A stretch of DNA of 64,000 bases from UBA6054 sp963975575 (lineage in GTDB: Bacteria > Planctomycetota > Phycisphaerae > Phycisphaerales > UBA1924): assembly GCA_963975575.1 (NCBI GenBank), contig CAXBHL010000008.1, forward strand, positions 62,001 through 126,000. The letters run 5' to 3'. Made by a program: the position numbers and the translations under genes. The notes beneath the pieces were generated by a model. It ran no database searches and was not told the DNA's origin. It saw only the letters and a list, made by a program, of their open reading frames with translations. Of this stretch, positions 23,441 to 32,000 are shown one piece after another (position 1 is the stretch's first letter; every line of letters begins with the position of its first letter).

Positions 23441-25993
23441 ATGATGACGGTAAGCGGCAAGCGTGCGGTGCTGGCGATGGCCCTGGTGTTGGCGAGCGGT
23501 TCGGCGATCGGCGCCGACGCGCGCCCCGCGCCGGCCGGCGGGACCGCGGGCGTTGAGCCGTCCGTGCTGCGGGCGTCCCCCGTCCAACGCCAGTCGGCCA
23601 ACGACGCGTTCGCCTGGATGGCCCGCGACGCGGGGCTTATGGACCGGGCCTTGCCCATCACCGAGACCTTCCGGGCCTCGCCCGGGCTGATGGAACGGCA
23701 CAACCGCATGGTCGCCAAGGTGCGCGACCGGCGCGACATGGCCCGCGCCGCCGCGATCGAGTTGAGTTCGGATGTCGCCGGCGCCACCGGCGTGGCGCGG
23801 GCCGCGGCCCAGCCGGGGTTCGAGGCGATCTGGGCCCGCGCGGACGATCGCATGGCCGAGGCCCGGGCCCGGCTGGCACCGTCGATGATCGAATCGCACG
23901 CGGACATCGACATCCACTCGTTCCGGCTGCCCGACGGCTGGACCGAGGAGGAGGCGGCCGCGCTGCTGATGGCCACCGGCGACTACGAGTATGTCGAGCC
24001 GGACTGGCTGGTCTACCCGACCGACACCACCCCCAACGACCCGCAGTTTGGCCAGCAGTGGCACCACCGCAGCCAGAACATGAACACGGTGCTCGCCTGG
24101 GACTACGTGACGGGCGGGAGCGACGTGATCGTGGCGGTGTGCGACACCGGCGTGCGCAAGAGCCACCAGGACCTGATCGACTTCGTGCCCGGCTTCAACG
24201 CCACGACCAACCTGGCCGAGGTCGACGGCGGCAACACCGACGACGCCCTGAACGGGCACGGCACGCAGGTGGCCGGCTGCATGGCCGCCCGCGGCAACAA
24301 CGGCATCGGCGTGGCGGGCGTGGGCTGGGACTTCACCATCATGCCCATCCGCGTGTCCGACACCGCCGACGGGACGGCGGCGCTCTCAGACATCCTCCAG
24401 GGCGCCCGCTGGGCGGCGGACAACGGCGCGTTCGGCGTCAACTGCTCCTACGGCGGCGCGAACAGCTCCCAGAGCAACAGCGCGGGCGGGTACATCCGCA
24501 ACCAGGGCGGGCTGCTCGTGTTCAGCTCCGGCAACGACGGCCTGCAGGACCAGACCGTGGACCGGCCCTTCGTGACCATCGTCGGGGCAACCAACAGCAG
24601 CAACTCCGTGGTGGGCTTCTCGAACTACGGCGTGGGCATCGACGTGGTCGCGCCTGGCGCGGGCATCCGCACGACGACCCGGGCCGGCGGTTACACCAAC
24701 GCGACCGGCACGAGCTTCTCGTCGCCGCTGACCGCGGCCGTGCTGAGCCTGATCCACGACGCGGACCCCACCCTGACGCCCGAGCAGGTCGAGCAGATCC
24801 TCAAGGACACCGCCAAGGACATCGGCGCCATCGGGTTCGACAACTTTGCCGGCCACGGCCTGGTCGACGCCGGGGCGGCCGTCGAGACCGCCCTGTTCGG
24901 GCCATCGATGATCGACCTGCCCTTCACGGACGACTTCGGCACCGGCGTGCTGAGCAACCTGTGGCGCCAGCCCGTCGGCTCGGTCAACGTCAACGCAGAC
25001 GCCGCCGACCTGGACCCGGGCGACTTCGCCCTGAACCTGGCGGGGACGGACTCGATCACCACGGTGGGATTCCGGGCCGGCTTCATCGCCGCCGACATCG
25101 GCGAGATCGCCTTTGACGTCCAGCACCGCGGCGTGGAGGCGGGCGAGAGCCTGCTCGTCGAGTACCTGGACATCATCGGCAGCTGGACCCCGCTGACCAC
25201 CCTGACCAGCGACGGCACGGACGAGGACACGTTCTCGCGCGTGCGGATCTCCATGCCGCTGTTCGCCAAGTACGACGGTCTCAAGGTCCGCTTCACGGCC
25301 CAGGGGTCCGACGCGACCGACGACTGGTACATCGACAACGTGCTCGTGGACGAGTTCGTGCGCAACGTCCTGCCCTGGCAGACCAGCTTCGAGGGCGGCA
25401 TCGACACGGACTTTGACTGGGCGGTCTCGCAGGCCACCGCGGTCAGCGATGCGCCCAACACGCCCGACGGCACGATGAGCGCCCGGCTGACTGGCACCGG
25501 CGTCATGGAAAGCCGCCCGGTGGACATCACCGGCGTCACCACGACGCCGTACGTGCGACTGCGCACGCTGCACACCGGGGTCGAGGCCGGCGAGTCGCTG
25601 GAGGTCGAGTACCGCGACATCTTCGGCGCCTGGCAGCCGCTGGCGAGCATCGTCTCCGACGGCGTCGACGAGACCGGCTTCACGCTCAACCAGTTCCAGC
25701 TCCCCTTCGACGCATTCGGCCTGGACATGGCCGTCCGCATCTCGGCGGCGGGCTCGGACAGCGGCGACGTGTGGTACATCGACGACGTGGCCGTCACCGA
25801 GGAGTTCGTCGTGGACCCGCCGTCGTGCCCGGCCGACCTGGACGGTAACGGACTGCTGAACTTCTTTGACATTTCCGGCTTCCTGAACCTGTTCAACGCC
25901 CAGGACCCCGTGGCGGACTGGGACAACAACGGCCTGTACAACTTCTTCGATATCTCCAGCTACCTGGCCACGTTCAACGCCGGATGCCCGTGA
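23441..25993 (+). CDS. Secreted subtilisin-like serine protease (S8) with MAM-like domains and GC-type dockerin tail
   Basis: An 850-residue exported protease. A signal peptide (first about 25 residues) and a propeptide of about 165 residues precede the S8 catalytic domain. The triad is Asp in VAVCDTGV, His in NGHGTQVAG and Ser in GTSFSSP. Two related beta-sandwich units follow, each with VEAGESLxVEY...GSD...WYIDxV, resembling MAM or jelly-roll modules. The C-terminus is a GC-type dockerin: CPADLDGNGLLNFFDIS, then DWDNNGLYNFFDISSY, ending AGCP. GGAACG lies upstream of tandem ATGs at 23441. The next gene is a paralogue. Confidence 0.93.
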   Translation: MMTVSGKRAVLAMALVLASGSAIGADARPAPAGGTAGVEPSVLRASPVQRQSANDAFAWMARDAGLMDRALPITETFRASPGLMERHNRMVAKVRDRRDMARAAAIELSSDVAGATGVARAAAQPGFEAIWARADDRMAEARARLAPSMIESHADIDIHSFRLPDGWTEEEAAALLMATGDYEYVEPDWLVYPTDTTPNDPQFGQQWHHRSQNMNTVLAWDYVTGGSDVIVAVCDTGVRKSHQDLIDFVPGFNATTNLAEVDGGNTDDALNGHGTQVAGCMAARGNNGIGVAGVGWDFTIMPIRVSDTADGTAALSDILQGARWAADNGAFGVNCSYGGANSSQSNSAGGYIRNQGGLLVFSSGNDGLQDQTVDRPFVTIVGATNSSNSVVGFSNYGVGIDVVAPGAGIRTTTRAGGYTNATGTSFSSPLTAAVLSLIHDADPTLTPEQVEQILKDTAKDIGAIGFDNFAGHGLVDAGAAVETALFGPSMIDLPFTDDFGTGVLSNLWRQPVGSVNVNADAADLDPGDFALNLAGTDSITTVGFRAGFIAADIGEIAFDVQHRGVEAGESLLVEYLDIIGSWTPLTTLTSDGTDEDTFSRVRISMPLFAKYDGLKVRFTAQGSDATDDWYIDNVLVDEFVRNVLPWQTSFEGGIDTDFDWAVSQATAVSDAPNTPDGTMSARLTGTGVMESRPVDITGVTTTPYVRLRTLHTGVEAGESLEVEYRDIFGAWQPLASIVSDGVDETGFTLNQFQLPFDAFGLDMAVRISAAGSDSGDVWYIDDVAVTEEFVVDPPSCPADLDGNGLLNFFDISGFLNLFNAQDPVADWDNNGLYNFFDISSYLATFNAGCP

Positions 25994-26089
25994 TCCCGGC
26001 GTGGGCCGGCTTCAGTTTTCATTCCCCGCCGCGGGGGCCCCTCCCCGTTTCCTTCCCCGCGGCACCGTGAACCGAACGGAGTTTTCCTG

Positions 26090-28480
26090 ATGACGAGTCC
26101 TTTCTCCCGCGTCTGCGCCCTCTCTCTCGTGCTCGCCTGCGGCTCGATGTCCGCCGCCGCGGCGGGGCCGGTCGATCCGCTCGGCGGGTCGCGCCCCGGC
26201 GACCGCGCGACCATGGTGCAGCGTGCGGCCTCGGTGCTGGCCATGCAGCCCGGCGACGACGCCCGCGTCGCGGGCGCCGAGCCGATCGCGTTCGAGGCCA
26301 AGGCCGGCGACCGCGAGTTCTCCGGCGAGCTGATCGTCCGTGCCAAGGCCGGCAAGCAGCGCTCGGCGGCCGGGCGCGTGGCGCCGCTGGTGGCCTACCG
26401 CAGCGAGCTGGTCGAGGAATACGTCGTGCGCGTGCCCGCGGGCATGAGCGAGGGCGAACTGGCCGGCGTGCTGATGGCCACCGGCGACTACGAGTTCGTC
26501 ACCCCCAACTGGACCGTGTTTCAGCTGGCGACGGTGCCCAACGACCCGGGCTACTCGAGCTCGTGGCAGCACACGCGACTGCAGTCGGCGCTCGCGTGGG
26601 ACATCGAGCAGGGTTCCTCGGATGTGATCGTGGCGGTGTGCGACTCGGGCGTGCGCCTGACGCACGCGGACCTTTCCGCCGCGCTGGTGCCAGGCTACAA
26701 CTCGGCCAACCGGGTGGCGCAGATCAACGGCGGGCTGGTCGACGACGTCAACGGCCACGGCACCTTCGTGGCCGGCTGCGCCGCGGCCATCGGCAACAAC
26801 GGCGTGGGCGTCACCGGCGTGGGCTGGAACCTGGGTATCATGCCGATCCGCGTGACCAACAACTCCAACGGCACAGCGAGCCTGTTCGCCCTGACCGACG
26901 GCGCCCGCTGGGCCGCCCGCAACGGGGCCAAGGCCATCAACGTCTCGTTCACCGGCGCCACCAGCTCGGGCAACAACAACGCCGCCCGCGACATCAAGGA
27001 GGACGGCGGGCTGCTGTTCTGGGCCTCGGGCAACTCCAACGCCCCCATCGCCGGCAACACCTCGGAGTTCGTGGTCGTCGGGTCCACCACCTCGAGCGAC
27101 AACCGGTCCAACTTCAGCAACTACGGGCAGGCCCTGAGCCTGGTCGCCCCCGGCTCGGGCGTGCGTTCGACGCAGAGCAACGGCGGCTACGGCAACAGCT
27201 CGGGCACGAGCTTCGCCAGCCCCATCGCCGCGGGCGTGGGTGCGATGATCTTCTCGGCCAACCCCGCCCTCTCGCCCGACGACGTGCAGGACGTGCTGTT
27301 CAGCTCCGTCGACGACCTGGGCACGCCCGGCTGGGACCAGTTCTTCGGCCACGGGCGTGTGAACACCTTCAAGGCCGTCACGCTCGCGAAGACCTACACC
27401 CCCCGGGCCCCGCTGCCGCTGTACGAGCCGTTCGACTCGGCGTCGTGGCAGGACAGCCTATCGATGATCTCGGGCAGCCCGGCGATCGCCGCCGACCCGG
27501 ACGCCGCCTCGGGCGGTTCGGCCCTGCTCATGCCGGCCGGGGCGGGCGTCGAAACCGCGCCGCTGGCCGGACGGCCGGCGTCGGGCAACAACTACTCCGT
27601 CCGCCTGAGCGTCCGCACCGAGGGCGCCGAGCCGGGCGAGTCGCTCGGCGTGATCTACCTCAACGACGCCGACCAGTGGGTGCCGCTGTTCGAGGCCCCC
27701 GCCACCGGGACCGACACCGGGTACATCGTGCACGAGGAGCCCGTGCCGGCCGACTTCGCGCACCACGGCGTGCGGCTCCGCCTCCTGGCCAACGGGTCGG
27801 ACGCGTCGGACCGCTGGTTCGTCGATGACCTCTCGATCGACGAGCGGACGCCCGTCTCGGCGCCCTTCGCCGACGGCTTCGACGTGGGCCGCCTCAGCGC
27901 GATGCGGTGGGACGACCTGAGCACCGCCGGCATCAGCCAGATCGCCGACAACTTCCTGATGAACCTGCCCGACGGCGCGACGGCGACGACCGTCGAGGTG
28001 CCGCTGGTGGACCTGGCCGCGTTCGAGCAGTGGGTCTGGTTCTACGTCGACACCGACGGCATCGTGGCCGGCGACACGCTGGCGGTCGATTACTTCACGC
28101 CCGCCTCCGGCTGGCAGCCCCTGACCACCGTCGACGGCGGGAGCCTGGCCGGCGGGCTCAACGGCTTCGAGACGCCCGTCCCCTTCGGCGCGATCGCCTC
28201 GAGCAACTTCCGCCTTCGGTTCACCGCCAGCACGAGCGGCGGGGCGTTCTTCGTCGACGACGTCAACGCCGGCACCAGCCGCCTGCCCGACGCCAACCCC
28301 GGCTGCTCGGCCGCGGACCTGGCCGAGCCCTACGGCGTGCTCAACTTCTTCGACCTCTCGGCCTATCTGGCCCTGTACAACACGCAGGACCTGGGCGCCG
28401 ACCTGGCCGCGCCCTTCGGAGTCTTCAACTTCTTCGATCTGTCCGCCTACCTGGCCGGCTACAACGCGGGCTGCCCGTAA
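26090..28480 (+). CDS. Second secreted subtilisin-like protease (S8), paralogue of its neighbour
   Basis: A 796-residue exported protease with signal peptide, propeptide (including VVRVPAGMSEGELAGVLMAT, close to the neighbour's) and S8 domain. Catalytic residues are Asp in VAVCDSGV, His in NGHGTFVAG and Ser in GTSFASP. Two MAM-like beta-sandwich units follow. The GC-type dockerin tail ends AGCP, but its calcium loops read DLAEPYGV and DLAAPFGV where calcium-binding dockerins have DxNxDG. It begins 96 bp after the first protease, a tandem duplication that has diverged. A strong terminator follows. Confidence 0.93.
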   Translation: MTSPFSRVCALSLVLACGSMSAAAAGPVDPLGGSRPGDRATMVQRAASVLAMQPGDDARVAGAEPIAFEAKAGDREFSGELIVRAKAGKQRSAAGRVAPLVAYRSELVEEYVVRVPAGMSEGELAGVLMATGDYEFVTPNWTVFQLATVPNDPGYSSSWQHTRLQSALAWDIEQGSSDVIVAVCDSGVRLTHADLSAALVPGYNSANRVAQINGGLVDDVNGHGTFVAGCAAAIGNNGVGVTGVGWNLGIMPIRVTNNSNGTASLFALTDGARWAARNGAKAINVSFTGATSSGNNNAARDIKEDGGLLFWASGNSNAPIAGNTSEFVVVGSTTSSDNRSNFSNYGQALSLVAPGSGVRSTQSNGGYGNSSGTSFASPIAAGVGAMIFSANPALSPDDVQDVLFSSVDDLGTPGWDQFFGHGRVNTFKAVTLAKTYTPRAPLPLYEPFDSASWQDSLSMISGSPAIAADPDAASGGSALLMPAGAGVETAPLAGRPASGNNYSVRLSVRTEGAEPGESLGVIYLNDADQWVPLFEAPATGTDTGYIVHEEPVPADFAHHGVRLRLLANGSDASDRWFVDDLSIDERTPVSAPFADGFDVGRLSAMRWDDLSTAGISQIADNFLMNLPDGATATTVEVPLVDLAAFEQWVWFYVDTDGIVAGDTLAVDYFTPASGWQPLTTVDGGSLAGGLNGFETPVPFGAIASSNFRLRFTASTSGGAFFVDDVNAGTSRLPDANPGCSAADLAEPYGVLNFFDLSAYLALYNTQDLGADLAAPFGVFNFFDLSAYLAGYNAGCP

Positions 28481-28506
28481 GCGGACCTGATCCGATCCCA
28501 CAACAC

Positions 28507-28539
28507 AAACGCCCGGGACGCGCGTCCCGGGCGTTTTTC
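28507..28539 (+). terminator. Strong terminator between convergent protease and beta-helix genes
   Basis: A perfect 26-bp palindrome (28509-28534, arms starting ACGCCCGGGACG) ends in TTTTTC on the plus strand. On the minus strand it is followed by TTTGTG, so it may work weakly in the other direction for the gene ending at 28559. Confidence 0.9.
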
Positions 28540-28558
28540 TTTCAACTGCGCGCAGAGG

Positions 28559-30403
28559 TCACGGGCAGCCGGCGTTGTAGAGCGCGATGAACGCCGCGAC
28601 GTCGAAGAAGTTGAAGACTCCGAAGGGCGCGGCCAGGTCCGCCCTCGGGTCCTGGTTGTTGTACGCGGTCACGAAGTCGGCGACGTCGAAGAAGTTGCGC
28701 ACGCCGTCGAGATTGAAATCGGCCGGGCAGTGCATCTCCACCGCGCCGATGTCCGGGGTGCCCTGCGGCCGGGGCTCGTGGCGCTGGTCGTCGGTGACGA
28801 CGTTGCCGGCCGGATCGACGCTGAACGCGACGTTGCCGGCGTTGATGCAGGGGCTGCCGGCGAGCAGGATGTGCGTGGGGGTCGGCCCGCCGTGCAGACC
28901 CAGCGGCGAGAGATGCGGGTCGACCGGGGCGCCGAGGGTGCCGCCGATGTCCCCGGGGCCGGCCAGGCCCGCGGTGCCGTCGGAGTCGAGGTTGTACCCC
29001 AGCGAGCTGAGCGGCAGGCTGGACCCCATCACGAGCGGGTCGACCGAACCCGGCACGCCCGCGACGATGGTGTGGGTCAGGTGCATCGTGGCGCCGCCGG
29101 AGGGCGTGCCGTTGTGGATCGCCGCGCCGTTGGGCGAGCCGTTCTCGGCGAGTGTGACGTGCGTCAGGCTCGCGTTGCCGCCGGTGAGGTTGAGGATGGC
29201 CCCGCCGAGCCCGCCCGGGCAGGCGTTGCCGCTGAGGGTGGAGTTGGTCAGCTCGAGCGTGGCGAAGTTGTAGATCGCGCCGCCGCCCAGCTCGGGCCCG
29301 CCGAGCGCGTCGGCCGTGTTGGCGATAAACGCCGAGTGCCCGACGCGGCAGACCGACGAGTTGGTGATCGCCCCGCCGCTGGTCTGGCTGGAGTTGGCCT
29401 CGAACAGGCAGTTTTCGGCGAACAGGTCGCCCCCGCCCGCGACGTTGATCGCCCCGCCCCCCGAGTCCGACCGGTTGAACAGAAACGTCGAGTTGGTCAC
29501 ACGGACGCTCGCTCCGAGCAGCCCGACGGACCCACCGACGGCGACGGCGTGGGCGTTCATGAACACGCACGAGTCGATCTCGGCGGGTGATCGCAGGTTC
29601 ATCGCCCCGCCGGATCCGCCGGAACTGTCGCCGTCGAAGGAGGAGTTGGTCACGCGCAGGCTGGGGCTGGCGCTGGTCGTGCGGATCGCCCCGCCGTCGC
29701 GGTCGGAGTGGTTGACGTAGAAGTGGCAGTCGTCGAGGATGCCCGCGCCGTTGAGGTAGATCGCGCCGCCGATGCCGGTGGCGGTGTTGCCGTAGAAGTT
29801 GCAGAAGCCGGTGGCGGAGAGCGATCCCTGGGCGTCGATCGCCCCGCCGCGGGCGGTGGTCCCCCCCGAGGCGGAGTTCATGGAGAGCTCGCACTGGTCG
29901 AACTCCAGCGCCGACCCGGCGACCGCGCGGACCGCTCCGCCGGATTCGCCGCCGATCGCGGTGGCGTTGTAGACACCCAGGGTCTCGAAGCGCACGCGGA
30001 CGCCGGCGCGCACGTCGAAGAGCCGGTCGCCCAGGGCGCCGGCGTCCAGGAATGTGACGCCCAGACCGGAGCCGGTGATCACCACTTCCCTGTGGATGTC
30101 GATATCGCCCGACACGGCGCTGTCCTCGCCCGCGCCCACTCGCGTGAACAGGAAGGTGCCGGACGGGAGCGTGACGGTGAACGCCTGCCCGGCCGGCTGG
30201 GTGTTGATGTGCTGGATGACCGACCGCAGCGTCGATTGAACGCCGGGCACGGCCGGTTCGACGTCGGGACTGATCGCCGGGTTGACCGCGGGGGCGTCGT
30301 AGGTCTCGGTCACCTGGAACTGTGCGGCCGCGTCAGGCGAAAACGCCGCCTGCGCGAGCGCCGCGGCCGAGATCAGGAAGGCTGGGTGGACGGTGCGTGC
30401 CAT
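28559..30403 (-). CDS. Secreted beta-helix protein (choice-of-anchor Q) with GC-type dockerin tail
   Basis: A 614-residue exported protein. The signal peptide ends at DAAAQ (about residue 28). The body is a right-handed parallel beta-helix with recurring GGAIxxxG...NxTFxxN-type turns, as in polymorphic outer membrane or pectate-lyase-like proteins. The choice-of-anchor Q signature follows: GLHGGPTPTHILLAGSPCI, then DIGAVEM. The tail is a GC-type dockerin (CPADFNLDGVRNFFDVADF, then DLAAPFGVFNFFDVAAF, ending AGCP). GGGAG precedes ATG 30403. Likely a cell-surface or secreted adhesin or carbohydrate-binding protein; no catalytic residues are evident. Confidence 0.88.
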   Translation of the reverse strand: MARTVHPAFLISAAALAQAAFSPDAAAQFQVTETYDAPAVNPAISPDVEPAVPGVQSTLRSVIQHINTQPAGQAFTVTLPSGTFLFTRVGAGEDSAVSGDIDIHREVVITGSGLGVTFLDAGALGDRLFDVRAGVRVRFETLGVYNATAIGGESGGAVRAVAGSALEFDQCELSMNSASGGTTARGGAIDAQGSLSATGFCNFYGNTATGIGGAIYLNGAGILDDCHFYVNHSDRDGGAIRTTSASPSLRVTNSSFDGDSSGGSGGAMNLRSPAEIDSCVFMNAHAVAVGGSVGLLGASVRVTNSTFLFNRSDSGGGAINVAGGGDLFAENCLFEANSSQTSGGAITNSSVCRVGHSAFIANTADALGGPELGGGAIYNFATLELTNSTLSGNACPGGLGGAILNLTGGNASLTHVTLAENGSPNGAAIHNGTPSGGATMHLTHTIVAGVPGSVDPLVMGSSLPLSSLGYNLDSDGTAGLAGPGDIGGTLGAPVDPHLSPLGLHGGPTPTHILLAGSPCINAGNVAFSVDPAGNVVTDDQRHEPRPQGTPDIGAVEMHCPADFNLDGVRNFFDVADFVTAYNNQDPRADLAAPFGVFNFFDVAAFIALYNAGCP

Positions 30404-30533
30404 GATGGGCTCCCTTCGTTCGGGCCCACGCTCCGCGGGCCCGAGTTCTGAGAGCGACAACGAGGCGATCTGGTCACGACACAGATCCCGAATGGGGTCC
30501 GCCGATCGGTCCCTGTAGGGGTCGCCCGGTGGT

Positions 30534-31751
30534 TCAGCCTGCGCTGCCGACCAGCTTGTCGTTGGTCTCGAACCGCTTCAGGGCGGTCAGGAGCTGCTCG
30601 ATCTGCACGGGCGGGGGCATCTGGAGCATCCGGCGGCGCAGGGCCGTGATGGTCTTGCAGGCCTGATCCTCGAGGAGGAGTTCCTCTTTGCGGGTGCCGC
30701 TGGCCGCGAGGTTGATCGCCGGGAACAGGCGCTTCTCCGCGATCTTGCGGTCGAGGATCAGCTCCATGTTGCCCGTGCCCTTGAACTCCTCGAAGATCAG
30801 CTGGTCGCCCTGGCTGCCGGTGTCGACCAGGCACGTGGCGATGATGGTCAGGCTGCCCGCTTCCTCGGTGTTGCGGGCGGCGCCGAAGATCTGCTTGGGC
30901 ACCTCGAGCGCCTTGGAGTCGATGCCGCCGGACATGGTCCGGCCGGAGTTGGCGTGGCGGTTGGAGCGGTTGAAGGCGCGGCCCACGCGGGTGAGCGAGT
31001 CGAGCACCACGACGACGTGCTCGCCGTTCTCGACCATCCGCTTGCAGCGTTCGAGGGTCTGCAGGCAGATCTGGATGTGCTTGTCGATGTCGTGGTCGTT
31101 GGACGAGGCGATGACCTCGACCGCGTCGGGCTTCCAGGCCTTGTCCCACTCGGCCTCGCCGTCGCGCTGGGCGGGCGAGCCGCAGAGGTATCGCCGGAAG
31201 TCGGTGACCTCCTCCGGGCGTTCGTCGACGAGCAGGGCGATGAGGTGGACGTCGGGGTGATTGATGAGGATGCCGCTGGCGATGTCCTTGAGCAAGGTCG
31301 TCTTGCCGGCCTTGGGCGGCGCGACGATGAGCCCGCGCTGGCCGCGCCCGATGGGGCAGAACAGGTCGATCAGCCGGCAGGAGGGCGCGCAGCCGGGGTG
31401 CTCGAGCGTCAGCCGGGGCTGCGGATCGATGGAGGTGAGCTCTTCAAACGGTTTGCGGGCCGCGAACTCCTCGGGGGTCATGCCCTCGATCTCGATGAAC
31501 CGTTCGACGACCGCGCGGGGCTTGCGTGGCCCGCCCCCGGAGCGTCCGCGCCGGCGTCGGCGGGGCATCTTCTCGCCCACCTCGACCTCCACGCGCAGGC
31601 CGTTGCGCAGCGGCAGCGTCTCGCCGAACGAGGCCGGAACGAAGGGGTCATCGGGGGCTTCGAGCACGCGGTTGGCCTCCGTCATCTGACGGACACGGCC
31701 CTCCGCGCGCTCCGGCCACTCGAGGATGCCGGTAAGCGTCTTGGTCGACAT
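30534..31751 (-). CDS. rho: Transcription termination factor Rho, short form with an internal insertion
   Basis: A 405-residue hexameric RNA helicase. It starts near the cold-shock RNA-binding domain (LTGILEW...DDPFVPASF), so the N-terminal helical Rho_N domain of about 50 residues is missing. A basic insert (PRRRRRGRSGGG) follows. ATPase motifs are intact: Walker A APPKAGKTTLL, DERPEEVTD, Walker B VVVLDSLTRVGRAFN, and the GTGNMELILDRKIAEKR region. Around residues 210-232 an extra segment (GSPAQRDGEAEWDKAWKPD) is absent from E. coli Rho. No upstream in-frame start would restore Rho_N. Confidence 0.95.
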   Translation of the reverse strand: MSTKTLTGILEWPERAEGRVRQMTEANRVLEAPDDPFVPASFGETLPLRNGLRVEVEVGEKMPRRRRRGRSGGGPRKPRAVVERFIEIEGMTPEEFAARKPFEELTSIDPQPRLTLEHPGCAPSCRLIDLFCPIGRGQRGLIVAPPKAGKTTLLKDIASGILINHPDVHLIALLVDERPEEVTDFRRYLCGSPAQRDGEAEWDKAWKPDAVEVIASSNDHDIDKHIQICLQTLERCKRMVENGEHVVVVLDSLTRVGRAFNRSNRHANSGRTMSGGIDSKALEVPKQIFGAARNTEEAGSLTIIATCLVDTGSQGDQLIFEEFKGTGNMELILDRKIAEKRLFPAINLAASGTRKEELLLEDQACKTITALRRRMLQMPPPVQIEQLLTALKRFETNDKLVGSAG

Positions 31752-32000
31752 GGGTTGTCAGTTCGCCCCGGGAGGTCCGATCGGCACAACACGCCGACCC
31801 CGATCACCCGGTCATGCGGGGTCCGGCCGAGCCGGGCCCCTTCTTGCACTCCATTGTCGGCCATCTGACCCCCCGAGGTCAAGCCCGGCGCGCAAGGTCC
31901 GATCATCCCGCCCCCCGGAGCACGCCGGTCCGACCGGGCCCGTTCTCCTAGGATGCGGGCTGTCCGGGCGTCTCCCGGGCGTCTGGGGACGATCGGTTCG

